Below, piece after piece: positions 1 to 9,553 of a DNA stretch of 64,000 nucleotides; positions within the stretch are counted from its first letter, which is position 1, and each line of letters begins with the position of its first letter. The notes under the pieces were generated by a model. It was not told the DNA's origin, made no database searches, and saw only the letters and a program-made list of their open reading frames with translations. Both the position numbers and the translations under genes were made by a program. The stretch covers positions 1-64,000 of the forward strand of contig NZ_LMQL01000014.1 of the NCBI RefSeq assembly GCF_001424545.1, in the 5' to 3' direction. This DNA is from Ramlibacter sp. Leaf400 (GTDB taxonomy: Bacteria > Pseudomonadota > Gammaproteobacteria > Burkholderiales > Burkholderiaceae_C).

Positions 1-299
1 TCAACCTCTGACTCGCGGCAGCTGTCTGAACGGAGCTGCGTAGCAGCGCAGTGAGTTCTGCCGCGCAGGCCGGGCCGCGGAATGCCCTGCGAGTTGCGAG
101 CGCAAAGCGCGAGCCAACCGGCCCACCATGAGCCCGGGCCAGGCACCGCCTGCCGCGCAGGCGCCCTGCCCGAGCCCACCCTGCCCAACCGCACCCGAAC
201 GCACCCGAACGCAACAGCACAACCCGTTCCCGCATTTCTCCTACACCGCCCCGCTCGCCCCCCCTCCTAGCATCGAATCTCCCGCACCAGGAGAACGCC
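1..299. other. Leader region without a recognisable gene
   Basis: I see no supported gene here. Open frames exist on both strands, but they are Arg/Ala/Pro-rich low-complexity translations typical of chance frames in GC-rich DNA. The last part holds the ribosome-binding site (aggaga, about 289-294) of the FAD-Rieske gene that begins at 300. Confidence 0.5.
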
Positions 300-1799
300 A
301 TGGACACCAGTTCGCTGTGGCGCGCGATCGCGCGCGCCCCGGGCTTCGGCACGCTGCAGGGCTCGGTGGAGTGCGACGTCATGGTGGTCGGGGGCGGCAT
401 CACCGGCGTCACGACAGCGCTGCTGCTCGCCCAGCAGGGCCGCAAGGTCGTGCTGCTGGAGGCGGAGACGATCGGCAGCGGCAGCACCGGCCACTCCACC
501 GGCAACCTGTACGCCACCGCCAGCCGGGGCCTGTCGGGCATCGCTTCGCACTGGGGCGACCCCGTCGCCAGGGAAGTGCTGGCCGCGCGCACGGCCGCGG
601 TCGACTTCGTCGAGGCGCAGTGCCGCGACATCCCTTCGGCGCTGTTCACCCGCTGCGCGCTCTACCGCGCGGCCCGCTTCGCCTCGGACCACGCGGCCAT
701 CGAGCAGGAGCACAAGGTGCTGGCGCGGCTGGGATGCCGGGTGCGGCTGGACAGCGGCCTGCCGGGCGGCCTGCCGCCGCCGTCGGGACAGGTGCTGGTG
801 CTCGAGGACCAGGCTCAGTTCCAGCCCCAGGCCTACGTGGCCGCTCTGGCGCAGCGTGCCGCGCAGGCCGGTGCCTCAATCCACGAGCATTCGCGCGTGG
901 TGGAGTTCGACTTCAAGCAGCGGGTGGCCACCACCGCCACCGGCACGGTCCGGGCCGGCGAGATGGTGCTGGCCACGCACTCGCCCAAGGGCGTGCACGT
1001 GGTCCACGCCGAGATGCCGGTGCACCGCGAATACGCCGTGGCGTTCGAGGTGGGCGCCGTCGACCCCGGCCCCGGCATCTTCTGGTGGGAGGGCGACGAG
1101 GGCCTGTCGGTGCGCATCCTCGAGCACGAGGGCCGGCGCTTCCTGGTCGCCATCGGCCCCGAGCAGAAGGTCGGCACCCACAACGCCAAGGCGGCGCTGA
1201 TGGCCGTCGAGGCCATGGCCAACAGCTACCTCAGCCCCGGCCGCGCGGTCCATCGGTGGTCGGCGCAGAACTACCGGTCGCACGACGGCCTGCCCTACAT
1301 CGGCCGCGACCACTCGGGCTGCTTCGTCGCCTCGGGATTCGCCGCCGACGGATTGACGTGGGGCACGGTGGCGGCGCGCGGCATCGCGGCGCAGCTGGCG
1401 GGGCAGAGGGACACCTTCATCGAACGCTGCACGCCGGGGCGCTTCACGCCGGTCAAGGGCGGCAAGGCCCTGCTCGAGGAGTTCTCCACGATGGCGCAGT
1501 CGCTGGTGAAGGACTACGTCACGCACCGGAAGCAGGAAAAGCTGGTCAGCCTGGCGCCCGGCGACAGCGCCATCGTCGACAGCGAAGGCGAGACGGTGGC
1601 GGCCTGGCGCTCGCCGGAGGGTGAACTCTTCGCCGTGTCATCGGTGTGCACGCACATGGGCTGCAAGGTGCACTGGAACAGCGTGGAGACCAGCTGGGAC
1701 TGTCCCTGCCACGGCAGCCGGTTCCGGCCGGACGGGACGGTGATCGAGGGGCCTGCCATCGCGCCGTTGCAGCGCAAGCAGGTTCGCGGGATCGGCTAG
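300..1799 (+). CDS. FAD-dependent oxidoreductase with C-terminal Rieske [2Fe-2S] domain
   Basis: The 499-residue protein joins a DadA/glycine-oxidase-like FAD domain to a Rieske ferredoxin domain. The dinucleotide-binding glycines GGGITG lie at residues 31-36, with an acidic residue at the end of the next strand (LLEAE). The Rieske ligands are C450-x-H452 and C468-x2-H471. The extra cysteines C455 and C470 (CTHMGC and CPCHGS) match the disulfide pair of bc1/b6f-type, higher-potential Rieske centres. It probably oxidises an amine or similar small substrate and passes electrons to the Fe-S centre; the substrate cannot be read from sequence. A clear aggaga site precedes the ATG. It stands alone, with a convergent small gene downstream. 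Confidence 0.85.
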   Translation: MDTSSLWRAIARAPGFGTLQGSVECDVMVVGGGITGVTTALLLAQQGRKVVLLEAETIGSGSTGHSTGNLYATASRGLSGIASHWGDPVAREVLAARTAAVDFVEAQCRDIPSALFTRCALYRAARFASDHAAIEQEHKVLARLGCRVRLDSGLPGGLPPPSGQVLVLEDQAQFQPQAYVAALAQRAAQAGASIHEHSRVVEFDFKQRVATTATGTVRAGEMVLATHSPKGVHVVHAEMPVHREYAVAFEVGAVDPGPGIFWWEGDEGLSVRILEHEGRRFLVAIGPEQKVGTHNAKAALMAVEAMANSYLSPGRAVHRWSAQNYRSHDGLPYIGRDHSGCFVASGFAADGLTWGTVAARGIAAQLAGQRDTFIERCTPGRFTPVKGGKALLEEFSTMAQSLVKDYVTHRKQEKLVSLAPGDSAIVDSEGETVAAWRSPEGELFAVSSVCTHMGCKVHWNSVETSWDCPCHGSRFRPDGTVIEGPAIAPLQRKQVRGIG

Positions 1800-1817
1800 C
1801 GCGACCGCGCGGGCAGC

Positions 1818-2057
1818 TCAGCGCTTCTTCGTCGGCAGGCCCATGGCCTGGCGGCTCTTGTCGATGCGGGCCTTGCGCTTGTCGTTCTCGCGCTGCACGG
1901 CCTTCTTCTTGGTGTAGCCCGACCAGTCGGCCCAGGTCCACCACACGGCGGCCAGGCCGAAGGGGATCAGCACGCCCCACCAGGGCCAGCCCGCCACCGG
2001 GTCGATCTCCAGGTACTTCAGGGCCAGCAACAGCATGCCCACACCGAGGAACAACAT
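1818..2057 (-). CDS. Small Trp-rich membrane protein (TIGR04438-like)
   Basis: This 79-residue protein has an N-terminal hydrophobic stretch (LFLGVGMLLLALKYLEI), a Trp cluster (GWPWWGVLIPFGLAAVWWTW) that may form a second membrane span, and a highly basic tail with many Lys and Arg. The pattern matches the small Trp-rich protein family common in Burkholderiales. Its function is unknown; a role at the inner membrane is inferred only from composition. It is convergent with the FAD-Rieske gene and divergent from the cytochrome c gene. Confidence 0.75.
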   Translation of the reverse strand: MLFLGVGMLLLALKYLEIDPVAGWPWWGVLIPFGLAAVWWTWADWSGYTKKKAVQRENDKRKARIDKSRQAMGLPTKKR

Positions 2058-2181
2058 CGACGACTCTCCGCTCCGCTCTTGGCGCCGTTTACCTGGCCTT
2101 CACGGGCGGGAACCCATCCGGTCAACCAAGGTCAATACAATCACGTTCAAGCACTGTAACCCAACCATAGAGGATCGCTTC

Positions 2182-2487
2182 ATGAAACGTGCCCTGATCG
2201 CCCTTGCCGCCGCGTTCGCCGTGGCCGGTCCCGCCCTGGCGGACCAGGCGCTGGCCACGGCCAAGAACTGCATGGCCTGCCATGCCACGGACAAGAAGCT
2301 GGTCGGCCCGTCGTACAAGGACGTGGCGGCCAAGTACGCCGGCCAGAAGGACGCCGTCGACAAGCTCGCCGCCAAGATCCAGAAGGGCGGCTCCGGCGTC
2401 TGGGGCCCGGTCCCGATGCCGGCCAACACGCAGGTCAGCGAGGCGGAAGCCAAGAAGCTGGCGGCCTGGGTGATGAGCCAGAAATAA
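2182..2487 (+). CDS. Periplasmic class I cytochrome c (c551/c552 type)
   Basis: The 101-residue precursor has a Sec signal (MKRALIALAAAFAVAGPALA, cleavage after residue 20) and one haem-binding motif C30-M-A-C33-H34. M79 in the segment WGPVPMPAN is the expected axial methionine. Size and layout fit small c551-type electron carriers that deliver electrons to terminal oxidases or nitrite reductase. The ATG at 2182 was chosen because it starts the signal peptide; longer in-frame extensions are not plausible. A bidirectional terminator follows directly. Confidence 0.92.
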   Translation: MKRALIALAAAFAVAGPALADQALATAKNCMACHATDKKLVGPSYKDVAAKYAGQKDAVDKLAAKIQKGGSGVWGPVPMPANTQVSEAEAKKLAAWVMSQK

Positions 2488-2502
2488 GCCGAAAGGCTTC
2501 AG

Positions 2503-2535
2503 ACAAAAGGCCCGCTGATGCGGGCCTTTTGTTTT
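2503..2535. terminator. Bidirectional intrinsic terminator between cytochrome c and acs
   Basis: A perfect 13-bp stem (2503-2515 with 2520-2532) closes a TGAT loop and is flanked by A-runs and T-runs on both sides. It can therefore terminate the plus-strand cytochrome gene and the minus-strand acs gene. Confidence 0.9.
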
Positions 2536-2548
2536 GGACGCTGGTCCG

Positions 2549-4534
2549 TCAGATCTTCTCGGCCAGCTGCTCAAGGATGGCCGGGTTCTCCAGCGTGCTG
2601 GTGTCCTGCGTGATCGCCTCGCCCTTGGCGATGCTGCGCAACAGGCGCCGCATGATCTTGCCGCTGCGTGTCTTGGGCAGGTTGTCGCCGAAGCGGATGT
2701 CCTTGGGCTTGGCGATGGGGCCGATCTCCTTGGCCACCCAGTTGCGCAGGTCGTTGGCGATCTGCTTGGCCTCGTCGCCGGTCGGGCGCGGGCGCTTGAG
2801 CACGACGAAGGCGCAGACCGCCTCACCGGTGAGCTCGTCCGGCCGCCCCACCACGGCGGCCTCGGCCACCAGGTCGGTCTTGGACACCAGGGCCGATTCG
2901 ATCTCCATCGTGCCCAGCCGGTGGCCCGAGACGTTCAGCACGTCGTCGATGCGGCCGGTGATGCGGAAGTAGCCGCGCTGCGCGTCGCGCACCGCGCCGT
3001 CGCCCGCCAGGTACAGCTTGCCGCCCATCTCCTCGGGGAAGTAGCTCTTCTTGAAGCGATCGGGGTCGCCCCAGATGGTGCGGATCATCGAAGGCCAGGG
3101 GCGCTTGACCACCAGCATGCCGCCGGCGCCGTTGGGGATGTCCTTGCCGGTCTCGTCGACGATGGCGGCCATGATGCCCGGCAGCGGCAGCGTGCAGGAG
3201 CCCGGCACCAGCGGCGTGGCGCCCGGCAGCGGCGTGATCATGTGGCCACCGGTCTCGGTCTGCCAGAAGGTGTCCACGATCGGGCAGCGCTCGCCGCCCA
3301 CGTTCCGGTGGTACCACATCCACGCTTCCGGGTTGATCGGCTCGCCCACGCTGCCCAGGATGCGCAGCGACGACAGGTCCGAGTTCTTCGGGTGCACCTT
3401 CTCGTCGGTCTCGGCCGCCTTGATCAGCGAGCGGATCGCCGTGGGCGCCGTGTAGAAGACGGTCACCTTGTGCTTCTCGATCATCTGCCAGAAGCGGCCG
3501 GCGTTGGGGTACGTGGGGATGCCTTCGAAGATCACCTGCGTGGCGCCCACCGACAGCGGGCCGTAGGCCACGTAGGTGTGGCCGGTGATCCAGCCGATGT
3601 CGGCGGTGCACCAGAACACGTCCTGCGGCCGGATGTCGAAGGTCCACTGCATGGTGAGGTTGGCCCACAGCACGTAGCCGCCGGTGGCGTGCTGCACGCC
3701 CTTGGGCTTGCCGGTGGAGCCCGAGGTGTAGAGCACGAAGAGCGGATGCTCCGCGTCCACGGGCACGGGCTCGCACCGGTCGGACTGGCCCTGGAGCGCC
3801 TCTTCGAAAGTCTTGTCGCGCCCCGCCACCATGGTGCAGGCGGTCGGCGTGCGCATGTAGACCAGCACCGACTTGAGCGTGTCGCAGCTGCCCATGGCGA
3901 TGGCCTCGTCCACGATGGCCTTGAGCGGCAGCTCCTTGCCGCCGCGCATCTGGAAGTTGGCCGTGATCACCGCCACCGCGCCGGCGTCGATGATGCGTTC
4001 GTTCAGCGCCTTGGCCGAGAAGCCGCCGAACACCACGCTGTGGGTGGCGCCGATGCGCGCGCAGGCCTGCATGGCCACCACGCCGTCGATGGTCATCGGC
4101 ATGTAGATGATGACGCGGTCGCCCTTCCGGATCCCCTGGGCCTTGAGCGCGTTGGCGAAGCGGCTCACCCGCGCCAGCAGCTCCTTGTAGGTCACGTTGG
4201 TGACGGCGCCGTCGTCGGCCTCGAACACGATGGCCGTCTTGTTCTCCACCGGCGTGCCGATGTGCTTGTCCAGGCAGTTGGCCGAGGCGTTGAGCTCGCC
4301 ATCCTCGAACCACCTGTAGAACGGCGCCCTGGACTCGTTCAACGTCCTGGTGAACGGCTTGGTCCACTGCACGTTCTCGCGCGCCAGCCGGGCCCAGAAG
4401 CCCTCGAAATCCTGCTCCGCCTCCTGGCACAGCGCCTCGTAGGCCGCCATGCCCGCGATGCGGGCGCCTCGCACGGCCGCCTCGGGCGGAGGGAAGACGC
4501 GGTTTTCGACCAGGACCGATTCGATGGCGCTCAT
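2549..4534 (-). CDS. acs: Acetyl-CoA synthetase
   Basis: The 661-residue protein has the full length of AMP-forming acetate-CoA ligase. Visible motifs are the P-loop [26 protein letters not shown] (adenylate and acetate pocket with the Trp typical of Acs), and the C-terminal SGKIMRR with the acetylatable Lys near residue 626. It converts acetate, ATP and CoA to acetyl-CoA in the cytoplasm. It is monocistronic, divergent from a YqhA-like membrane gene across about 150 bp, and ends at a shared bidirectional terminator. Confidence 0.96.
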   Translation of the reverse strand: MSAIESVLVENRVFPPPEAAVRGARIAGMAAYEALCQEAEQDFEGFWARLARENVQWTKPFTRTLNESRAPFYRWFEDGELNASANCLDKHIGTPVENKTAIVFEADDGAVTNVTYKELLARVSRFANALKAQGIRKGDRVIIYMPMTIDGVVAMQACARIGATHSVVFGGFSAKALNERIIDAGAVAVITANFQMRGGKELPLKAIVDEAIAMGSCDTLKSVLVYMRTPTACTMVAGRDKTFEEALQGQSDRCEPVPVDAEHPLFVLYTSGSTGKPKGVQHATGGYVLWANLTMQWTFDIRPQDVFWCTADIGWITGHTYVAYGPLSVGATQVIFEGIPTYPNAGRFWQMIEKHKVTVFYTAPTAIRSLIKAAETDEKVHPKNSDLSSLRILGSVGEPINPEAWMWYHRNVGGERCPIVDTFWQTETGGHMITPLPGATPLVPGSCTLPLPGIMAAIVDETGKDIPNGAGGMLVVKRPWPSMIRTIWGDPDRFKKSYFPEEMGGKLYLAGDGAVRDAQRGYFRITGRIDDVLNVSGHRLGTMEIESALVSKTDLVAEAAVVGRPDELTGEAVCAFVVLKRPRPTGDEAKQIANDLRNWVAKEIGPIAKPKDIRFGDNLPKTRSGKIMRRLLRSIAKGEAITQDTSTLENPAILEQLAEKI

Positions 4535-4686
4535 GCTTGTCTCCGGCTAGGGTGGGAATCGCGGCGTACTGTCGGCGGGACCACTTACATTCGACTGACT
4601 GGCCCGCAGCTTACAAAGTTACAGCGGATCGGCGGGGCTGGCCATGGGGCAAATCTACAATCGCGCCGACATTTCCCCACCCCTAC

Positions 4687-5304
4687 ATGGCCGAACCCAA
4701 TCCCCTCCTGCGCCGCGAGTCCCCGCTGCGTCCCCTTCCCAACCTGATCTTCGCCAGCCGCTGGCTGCAGCTGCCCCTGTACCTGGGGCTGATTGCGGCG
4801 CAGGCGGTGTACGTCTTCCACTTCTGGGTGGAGCTGGTGCACCTGCTGGAAGCCGCCTTCGGCAGCCAGACGGCGCTGCAGCAGCTCATCACCAGCATCG
4901 GCTACAAGACCACGGCCCCGATCACCTCGCTGAACGAGACGGTGATCATGCTGGTGGTGCTGGCGCTGATCGACGTGGTGATGATCTCCAACCTGCTGAT
5001 CATGGTGATCGTGGGCGGCTACGAAACCTTCGTCAGCCGCATGAACCTCGAAGGCCACCCGGACCAGCCCGAATGGCTGAGCCACGTCAACGCATCGGTG
5101 CTCAAGGTCAAGCTGGCCACCGCCATCATCGGCATCAGCTCGATCCACCTGCTCAAGACCTTCATCAACGCCGACAACTACACCGACCGGGTGCTGATCG
5201 CGCAGACGGCGATCCACATCACCTTCCTGCTGTCGGCCATGGCCATCGCCTACACCGACCGGCTGATGGCCATCGCGGCCGCGCAGGGCCACGCCAAGCA
5301 TTGA
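4687..5304 (+). CDS. YqhA/TIGR00645-family inner membrane protein
   Basis: The 205-residue protein starts MAEPNPLLRRESPLRPLPNLIFASRWLQ in the pattern of the YqhA family. It has four probable membrane spans: around LYLGLIAAQAVYVFHFWV, VIMLVVLALIDVVMISNLLIMVIV, the KLATAIIGISSIHLL segment and the C-terminal ITFLLSAMAIAYTD. The physiological role is unknown. The ATG at 4687 is preferred over an upstream in-frame extension that reads through the divergent promoter region. The stop overlaps the likely TTG start of the next gene. Confidence 0.85.
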   Translation: MAEPNPLLRRESPLRPLPNLIFASRWLQLPLYLGLIAAQAVYVFHFWVELVHLLEAAFGSQTALQQLITSIGYKTTAPITSLNETVIMLVVLALIDVVMISNLLIMVIVGGYETFVSRMNLEGHPDQPEWLSHVNASVLKVKLATAIIGISSIHLLKTFINADNYTDRVLIAQTAIHITFLLSAMAIAYTDRLMAIAAAQGHAKH

Positions 5305-6215
5305 CCGCGGACGCCACGGCCGCGGCGCAGCGCGCCGCCAACCGCCGCGGCGTGCTGGCCCTGTCGGCCGGCATGGCCAGCTTCGTCACCAACGATTCGC
5401 TGGTGAAGTACGTCGGCCAGTCGCTTCCCGGCTCCGAGCTGATCTTCATCCGCGGCCTGTTCGCCACCGTGCTGGTGCTGGCCATCGCGCATGCGATGCG
5501 CGCAACGTCCAGCATGGCGGTGCTCACGGAAAGGCGGGTGATGGTGCGGGCCGGCTTCGACGCCTTCGCGACGATGACCTACCTCACGTCGCTGTTCCAC
5601 CTGCCGCTGGCCAACGCGACCGCGATCAACATGGCCACGCCGCTGTTCATCACGCTGTTCGCGGTGATCGGCTTCGCCGAGAAGGTCGGCGCGCGGCGCT
5701 GGCTGGCCCTGGCCACCGGGTTCGCCGGCGTACTGCTGGTGGTGCAGCCCACGGCTGCGGGCTTCAACGCCTACGCCCTGCTCTGCCTGGGCGGCACGCT
5801 GCTGCACGCGGCGCGGGACCTGACCACGCGCACCATCGACAAGCGCATCCCGTCCATCCTGATCACGCTGAGCACGGCGGTGGCCGTCACGCTGCTGGCC
5901 GGGCTGTGGGGCCTGGTGGCGCGCGACTGGCAGCCGGTGAACGCGACGCAGCTCGCGCTGCTGGCCGCGGCCAGCGTGTTCCTGAGCGGGGGCTATTTCT
6001 CCCTCACCGTGGCGATGCGCTCGGGCGAGATGAGCCTGGTGGCGCCGTTCCGCTACACGGGGCTGCTGTTCGCGCTGGTGCTGGGGTTCGCCGTCTGGGG
6101 CGACGTGCCCAATCCGATGGCGTGGGCGGGGATCGCGCTGCTGGTGGGCGCCGGCGTGGTGGTGCTGCACGGCGAGCGGCGGGGCCGGCCGGAGCTGGAG
6201 CCGGCGGCCGACTGA
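5301..6215 (+). CDS. EamA/DMT-family transporter
   Basis: The 304-residue protein has about ten hydrophobic helices in two EamA repeats, for example LALSAGMASFVTNDSLVKYVG and PGSELIFIRGLFATVLVLAIA in the first half and LIALFRYTG-like segments (APFRYTGLLFALVLGF) in the second. The family exports or imports small metabolites; the substrate is unknown. The best start is TTG at 5301, which overlaps the previous gene's TGA (TTGA) and suggests translational coupling. The next ATG is about 25 codons inside the first helix. Confidence 0.82.
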   Translation: MTADATAAAQRAANRRGVLALSAGMASFVTNDSLVKYVGQSLPGSELIFIRGLFATVLVLAIAHAMRATSSMAVLTERRVMVRAGFDAFATMTYLTSLFHLPLANATAINMATPLFITLFAVIGFAEKVGARRWLALATGFAGVLLVVQPTAAGFNAYALLCLGGTLLHAARDLTTRTIDKRIPSILITLSTAVAVTLLAGLWGLVARDWQPVNATQLALLAAASVFLSGGYFSLTVAMRSGEMSLVAPFRYTGLLFALVLGFAVWGDVPNPMAWAGIALLVGAGVVVLHGERRGRPELEPAAD

Positions 6216-6216
6216 C

Positions 6217-7227
6217 TCACGCCGGGGGGTAGTCCTCGGTGTCCACCTCGCCGCGCGCCTGTGCGCCATAGCGGTGGCCGCTGACCGTCTGCTGGTTGAT
6301 GTGCGCCTCGACCCGCGCGAGCAGCGACGGGTCGAGCTTCACGTCCGCCGCCGCCAGGTCCTCCCGCAGGTGCGCCACCTTCGTCGTGCCGGGGATGGGG
6401 ATGATGTCCTCGCGCCTGTGCAGCAGCCAGGCCAGCGCCAGCTGGGCCGGCGTGCAGCCCGCCTCCCGGGCCAGCGCCTTGTAGCCGGGCAGCAGCCGCA
6501 GGTTGCGGGCGTAGTGCTCCAGTTCGAACCGCGGCATGGACCGGCGGATGTCCTTGGCGTCCAGCGTGGCCACGTCGTGCAAAGAGTCGCACAGGAAGCC
6601 GCGGGCCACCGGGCTGAAAGCGACGAAGGCGATGCCCAGTTCGCGGCAGGCGTCGAGCACCGCGATCTCGGGGTTGCGCGTCCACAGCGAGTACTCGGTC
6701 TGCACCGCCGTGATCGGATGCACCACATGCGCCTTGCGGATCGTCGCGGCCGAGACCTCCGACAGGCCCAGGGTGCGCACCTTGCCCTGCTCCACCAGCC
6801 GGCTCATCGCGCCCACGCTCTCTTCCACCGGCACCTTCTTGTCCCAGCGGTGCAGGTAGTACAGGTCGATCACGTCGGTCTGCAGGCGTCGCAGGCTGTC
6901 CTCGCAGTTGCGGCGCAGCGCCTCGGGCCGGCCGTCGATCACGCGCCGCACGGCGCCGTCGTCGCCCGTCACGCCGGCCATGCCGCCCTTGCTGGCCAGC
7001 GTGATGCGGCTGCGGTGGGGCTTGAGCGCGCGGCCCACGAGCGTCTCGTTGGCGCCGAAGCCGTAAAGCGCCGCCGTGTCGAACAGCGTGACGCCTTCGT
7101 CCAGCGCCGCGAGCAGCAGGCGTTCCCCGTCCTCGGGCGGCGGCGGTGCCCCGTAGGCGTGGCTGAGGTTCATGCAGCCGAGGCCGAGGGCGGAGACGGT
7201 GAAGGGGCCGAGGGTGCGTTGCTGCAT
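6217..7227 (-). CDS. Aldo/keto reductase
   Basis: The 336-residue protein starts MQQRTLGPFTVSALGLGCMNLSHAYG and has the AKR tetrad: Asp and Tyr in FDTAALYGFGANE, Lys in ASKGG and His in YYLHRWD. NADPH-binding features include the late IPGTTKVAHLRED segment. It resembles the YajO/AKR11-13 group that reduces small aldehydes and ketones. It lies downstream of the pmd operon on the same strand, separated from pmdC by a REP-like element, so co-transcription is possible but not shown. It is convergent with the DMT transporter. Confidence 0.88.
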   Translation of the reverse strand: MQQRTLGPFTVSALGLGCMNLSHAYGAPPPPEDGERLLLAALDEGVTLFDTAALYGFGANETLVGRALKPHRSRITLASKGGMAGVTGDDGAVRRVIDGRPEALRRNCEDSLRRLQTDVIDLYYLHRWDKKVPVEESVGAMSRLVEQGKVRTLGLSEVSAATIRKAHVVHPITAVQTEYSLWTRNPEIAVLDACRELGIAFVAFSPVARGFLCDSLHDVATLDAKDIRRSMPRFELEHYARNLRLLPGYKALAREAGCTPAQLALAWLLHRREDIIPIPGTTKVAHLREDLAAADVKLDPSLLARVEAHINQQTVSGHRYGAQARGEVDTEDYPPA

Positions 7228-7247
7228 CAGGAGTCTCCAGAAGAGGA

Positions 7248-7335
7248 CGTCATCCCCGCGGAGGCGGGGATCCAGGGCTTCCACCGCAGTCCGCGAAGGC
7301 GGACGCACTGGATTCCCGCCTTCGCGGGAATGACG
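7248..7335. repeat. REP-like dispersed palindrome, copy 1 (subtype A)
   Basis: An 88-bp element bounded by cgtcatccccgcg and cgcgggaatgacg, with a central inverted pair around gtccgc...gcggac. It lies between pmdC and the aldo/keto reductase. Related copies are at 21935, 28268, 29973 and 62776. Confidence 0.85.
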
Positions 7336-7348
7336 GGTTGTCTTGGCT

Positions 7349-8308
7349 TCAGCCCAGCTGCTTTTCCAGCCGGTCCAGCACCTCGTAGCAAGGCAGCACC
7401 TGCGCCACGCTCGCATTGGGCTCGCGCTTCTCGCGGATCGCCGCCACGAACTCGCGGTCCTGCAGCTCGATGCCGTTCATGGACACGTCCACCTTGCTCA
7501 CGTCGATCTTCTCGTCCTTGCCGTTGAACAGGTCGTCGTAGCGCGCGATGTAGGTCGCCGTGTCGCCGATGTAGCGGAAGAACGTGCCCAGCGGGCCGTC
7601 GTTGTTGAACGAGAGCGACAGCGTGCAGATGGCGCCGTTCTCGGCCTGGAGCTGGATGCTCATGTCCATGGCGATGCCCAGCGCGGGATGGATCGGCCCC
7701 TGGACCGCGTTGGCCTTCACCACGCGGCTGCCGGTCTGGTACTGGAACAGGTCGACCGTGTGGGCCGCGTGGTGCCACAGCAGGTGGTCGGTCCAGCTGC
7801 GCGGCTGGCCCAGCGCGTTCATGTTCGTGCGGCGGAAGAAGTAGGTCTGCACGTCCATCTGCTGGATGGCGAACTCGCGCGCCTGGATCTTCTTGTGCAC
7901 GTACTGGTGGCTGGGGTTGAAGCGGCGGGTGTGGCCCACCATCGCCACCAGGCCGGTCTTCTTCTGCAGGTCCAGCACCGCCTTGCCGTCGGCCAGGTTG
8001 TCGCACAGCGGAATCTCCACCTGCACGTGCTTGCCGGCCTTCAGGCAGGCCAGGGCCTGCGAGGCGTGCATCTGCGTGGGCGTGCACAGGATCACCGCGT
8101 CGACGTCGTCGCGGGCCAGGGTCTCGTCCAGCTCGGTGGTCGCATGCCCGATGCCGTACTTGGCCGCCACCTCCCGGGTCTTGTCCAGCTCGCGGCCGAT
8201 CACCGACGTGACCTGCACGCCGTCGATCAGCTTGAGCCCGTCCAGGTGCTTCTGGCCGAAGGCGCCGGCGCCGGCAAGCGCGATGCGCAGGGTGTTCTTG
8301 TTCGCCAT
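7349..8308 (-). CDS. pmdC: 4-carboxy-2-hydroxymuconate-6-semialdehyde dehydrogenase (LigC/PmdC)
   Basis: This 319-residue Gfo/Idh/MocA-fold enzyme has its NAD(P)-binding glycines in GAGAFG at residues 13-18 and the family segment EIPLCDN in place of the EKP motif. It oxidises the hemiacetal form of the protocatechuate 4,5-ring-fission product to 2-pyrone-4,6-dicarboxylate. It is the last gene of the pmd set, starting one base after pmdB ends. The assignment rests on family sequence plus its position beside the dioxygenase genes. Confidence 0.93.
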   Translation of the reverse strand: MANKNTLRIALAGAGAFGQKHLDGLKLIDGVQVTSVIGRELDKTREVAAKYGIGHATTELDETLARDDVDAVILCTPTQMHASQALACLKAGKHVQVEIPLCDNLADGKAVLDLQKKTGLVAMVGHTRRFNPSHQYVHKKIQAREFAIQQMDVQTYFFRRTNMNALGQPRSWTDHLLWHHAAHTVDLFQYQTGSRVVKANAVQGPIHPALGIAMDMSIQLQAENGAICTLSLSFNNDGPLGTFFRYIGDTATYIARYDDLFNGKDEKIDVSKVDVSMNGIELQDREFVAAIREKREPNASVAQVLPCYEVLDRLEKQLG

Positions 8309-8309
8309 G

Positions 8310-9161
<852 letters not shown>

Positions 9162-9551
9162 TTACTTCTTCTCCTTCTCGGGCGACGTCCAGCTCGCGGG
9201 ACGGCCGCCGCCGATCATCATGTTGCGGTACTCGTCCTCGCTCATGCCCGTCATGGAGCCGGCCATCTGCTGGAAGCTCTTGCCGTCGGTCGCGCCGATC
9301 TTGGCCAGGAAGTAGATGTTGCCGCCCAGCGAGATGCAGCGGTTCAGGTCGCGCGCCAGCACCGCCTGCTTCTGCTCCTCGCTCATGGGCCACTCGTCCA
9401 GGTAGGCGCGCTCGTCGGCCTTGAAGCGCTCGCGGTTGGGCGCCTTCATCAGCGACATGCAGAACTGGTTGAGCCAGTAACCCTTGCGGCTCTGGTCGGC
9501 GTCGAAGATGGTCGTGCCGGGCACGTCCTTGTACGGCTTGTCCAATGGCAT
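9162..9551 (-). CDS. pmdA: Protocatechuate 4,5-dioxygenase alpha subunit (LigA/PmdA)
   Basis: This small 129-residue helical subunit (MPLDKPYKDVPGTTIFDADQ at the start) matches LigA in length and in the central RCISLGGNIYFLAKIGATDGKSF segment. It caps the active site of the beta subunit. The start at 9551 is the only ATG giving normal family length. The TAA stop abuts the pmdB ATG exactly. Confidence 0.95.
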   Translation of the reverse strand: MPLDKPYKDVPGTTIFDADQSRKGYWLNQFCMSLMKAPNRERFKADERAYLDEWPMSEEQKQAVLARDLNRCISLGGNIYFLAKIGATDGKSFQQMAGSMTGMSEDEYRNMMIGGGRPASWTSPEKEKK

Positions 9552-9553
9552 GG

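Noticed and set aside
1-222. Minus-strand frame at the window start
   Set aside because: Low-complexity Arg/Ala/Gly-rich translation with no recognisable motif; could be the end of something outside but cannot be supported.
2534-4747. Long open frame antisense to acs (737 codons)
   Set aside because: It mirrors acs codon by codon, is rich in Arg, His, Gly and Val as in shadow frames of GC-rich genes, and has no family motif.
7248-7335. REP-like copies considered as insertion sequences or MITEs with transposase
   Set aside because: No transposase gene or target-site duplication is visible in the window; only short palindromes are present.
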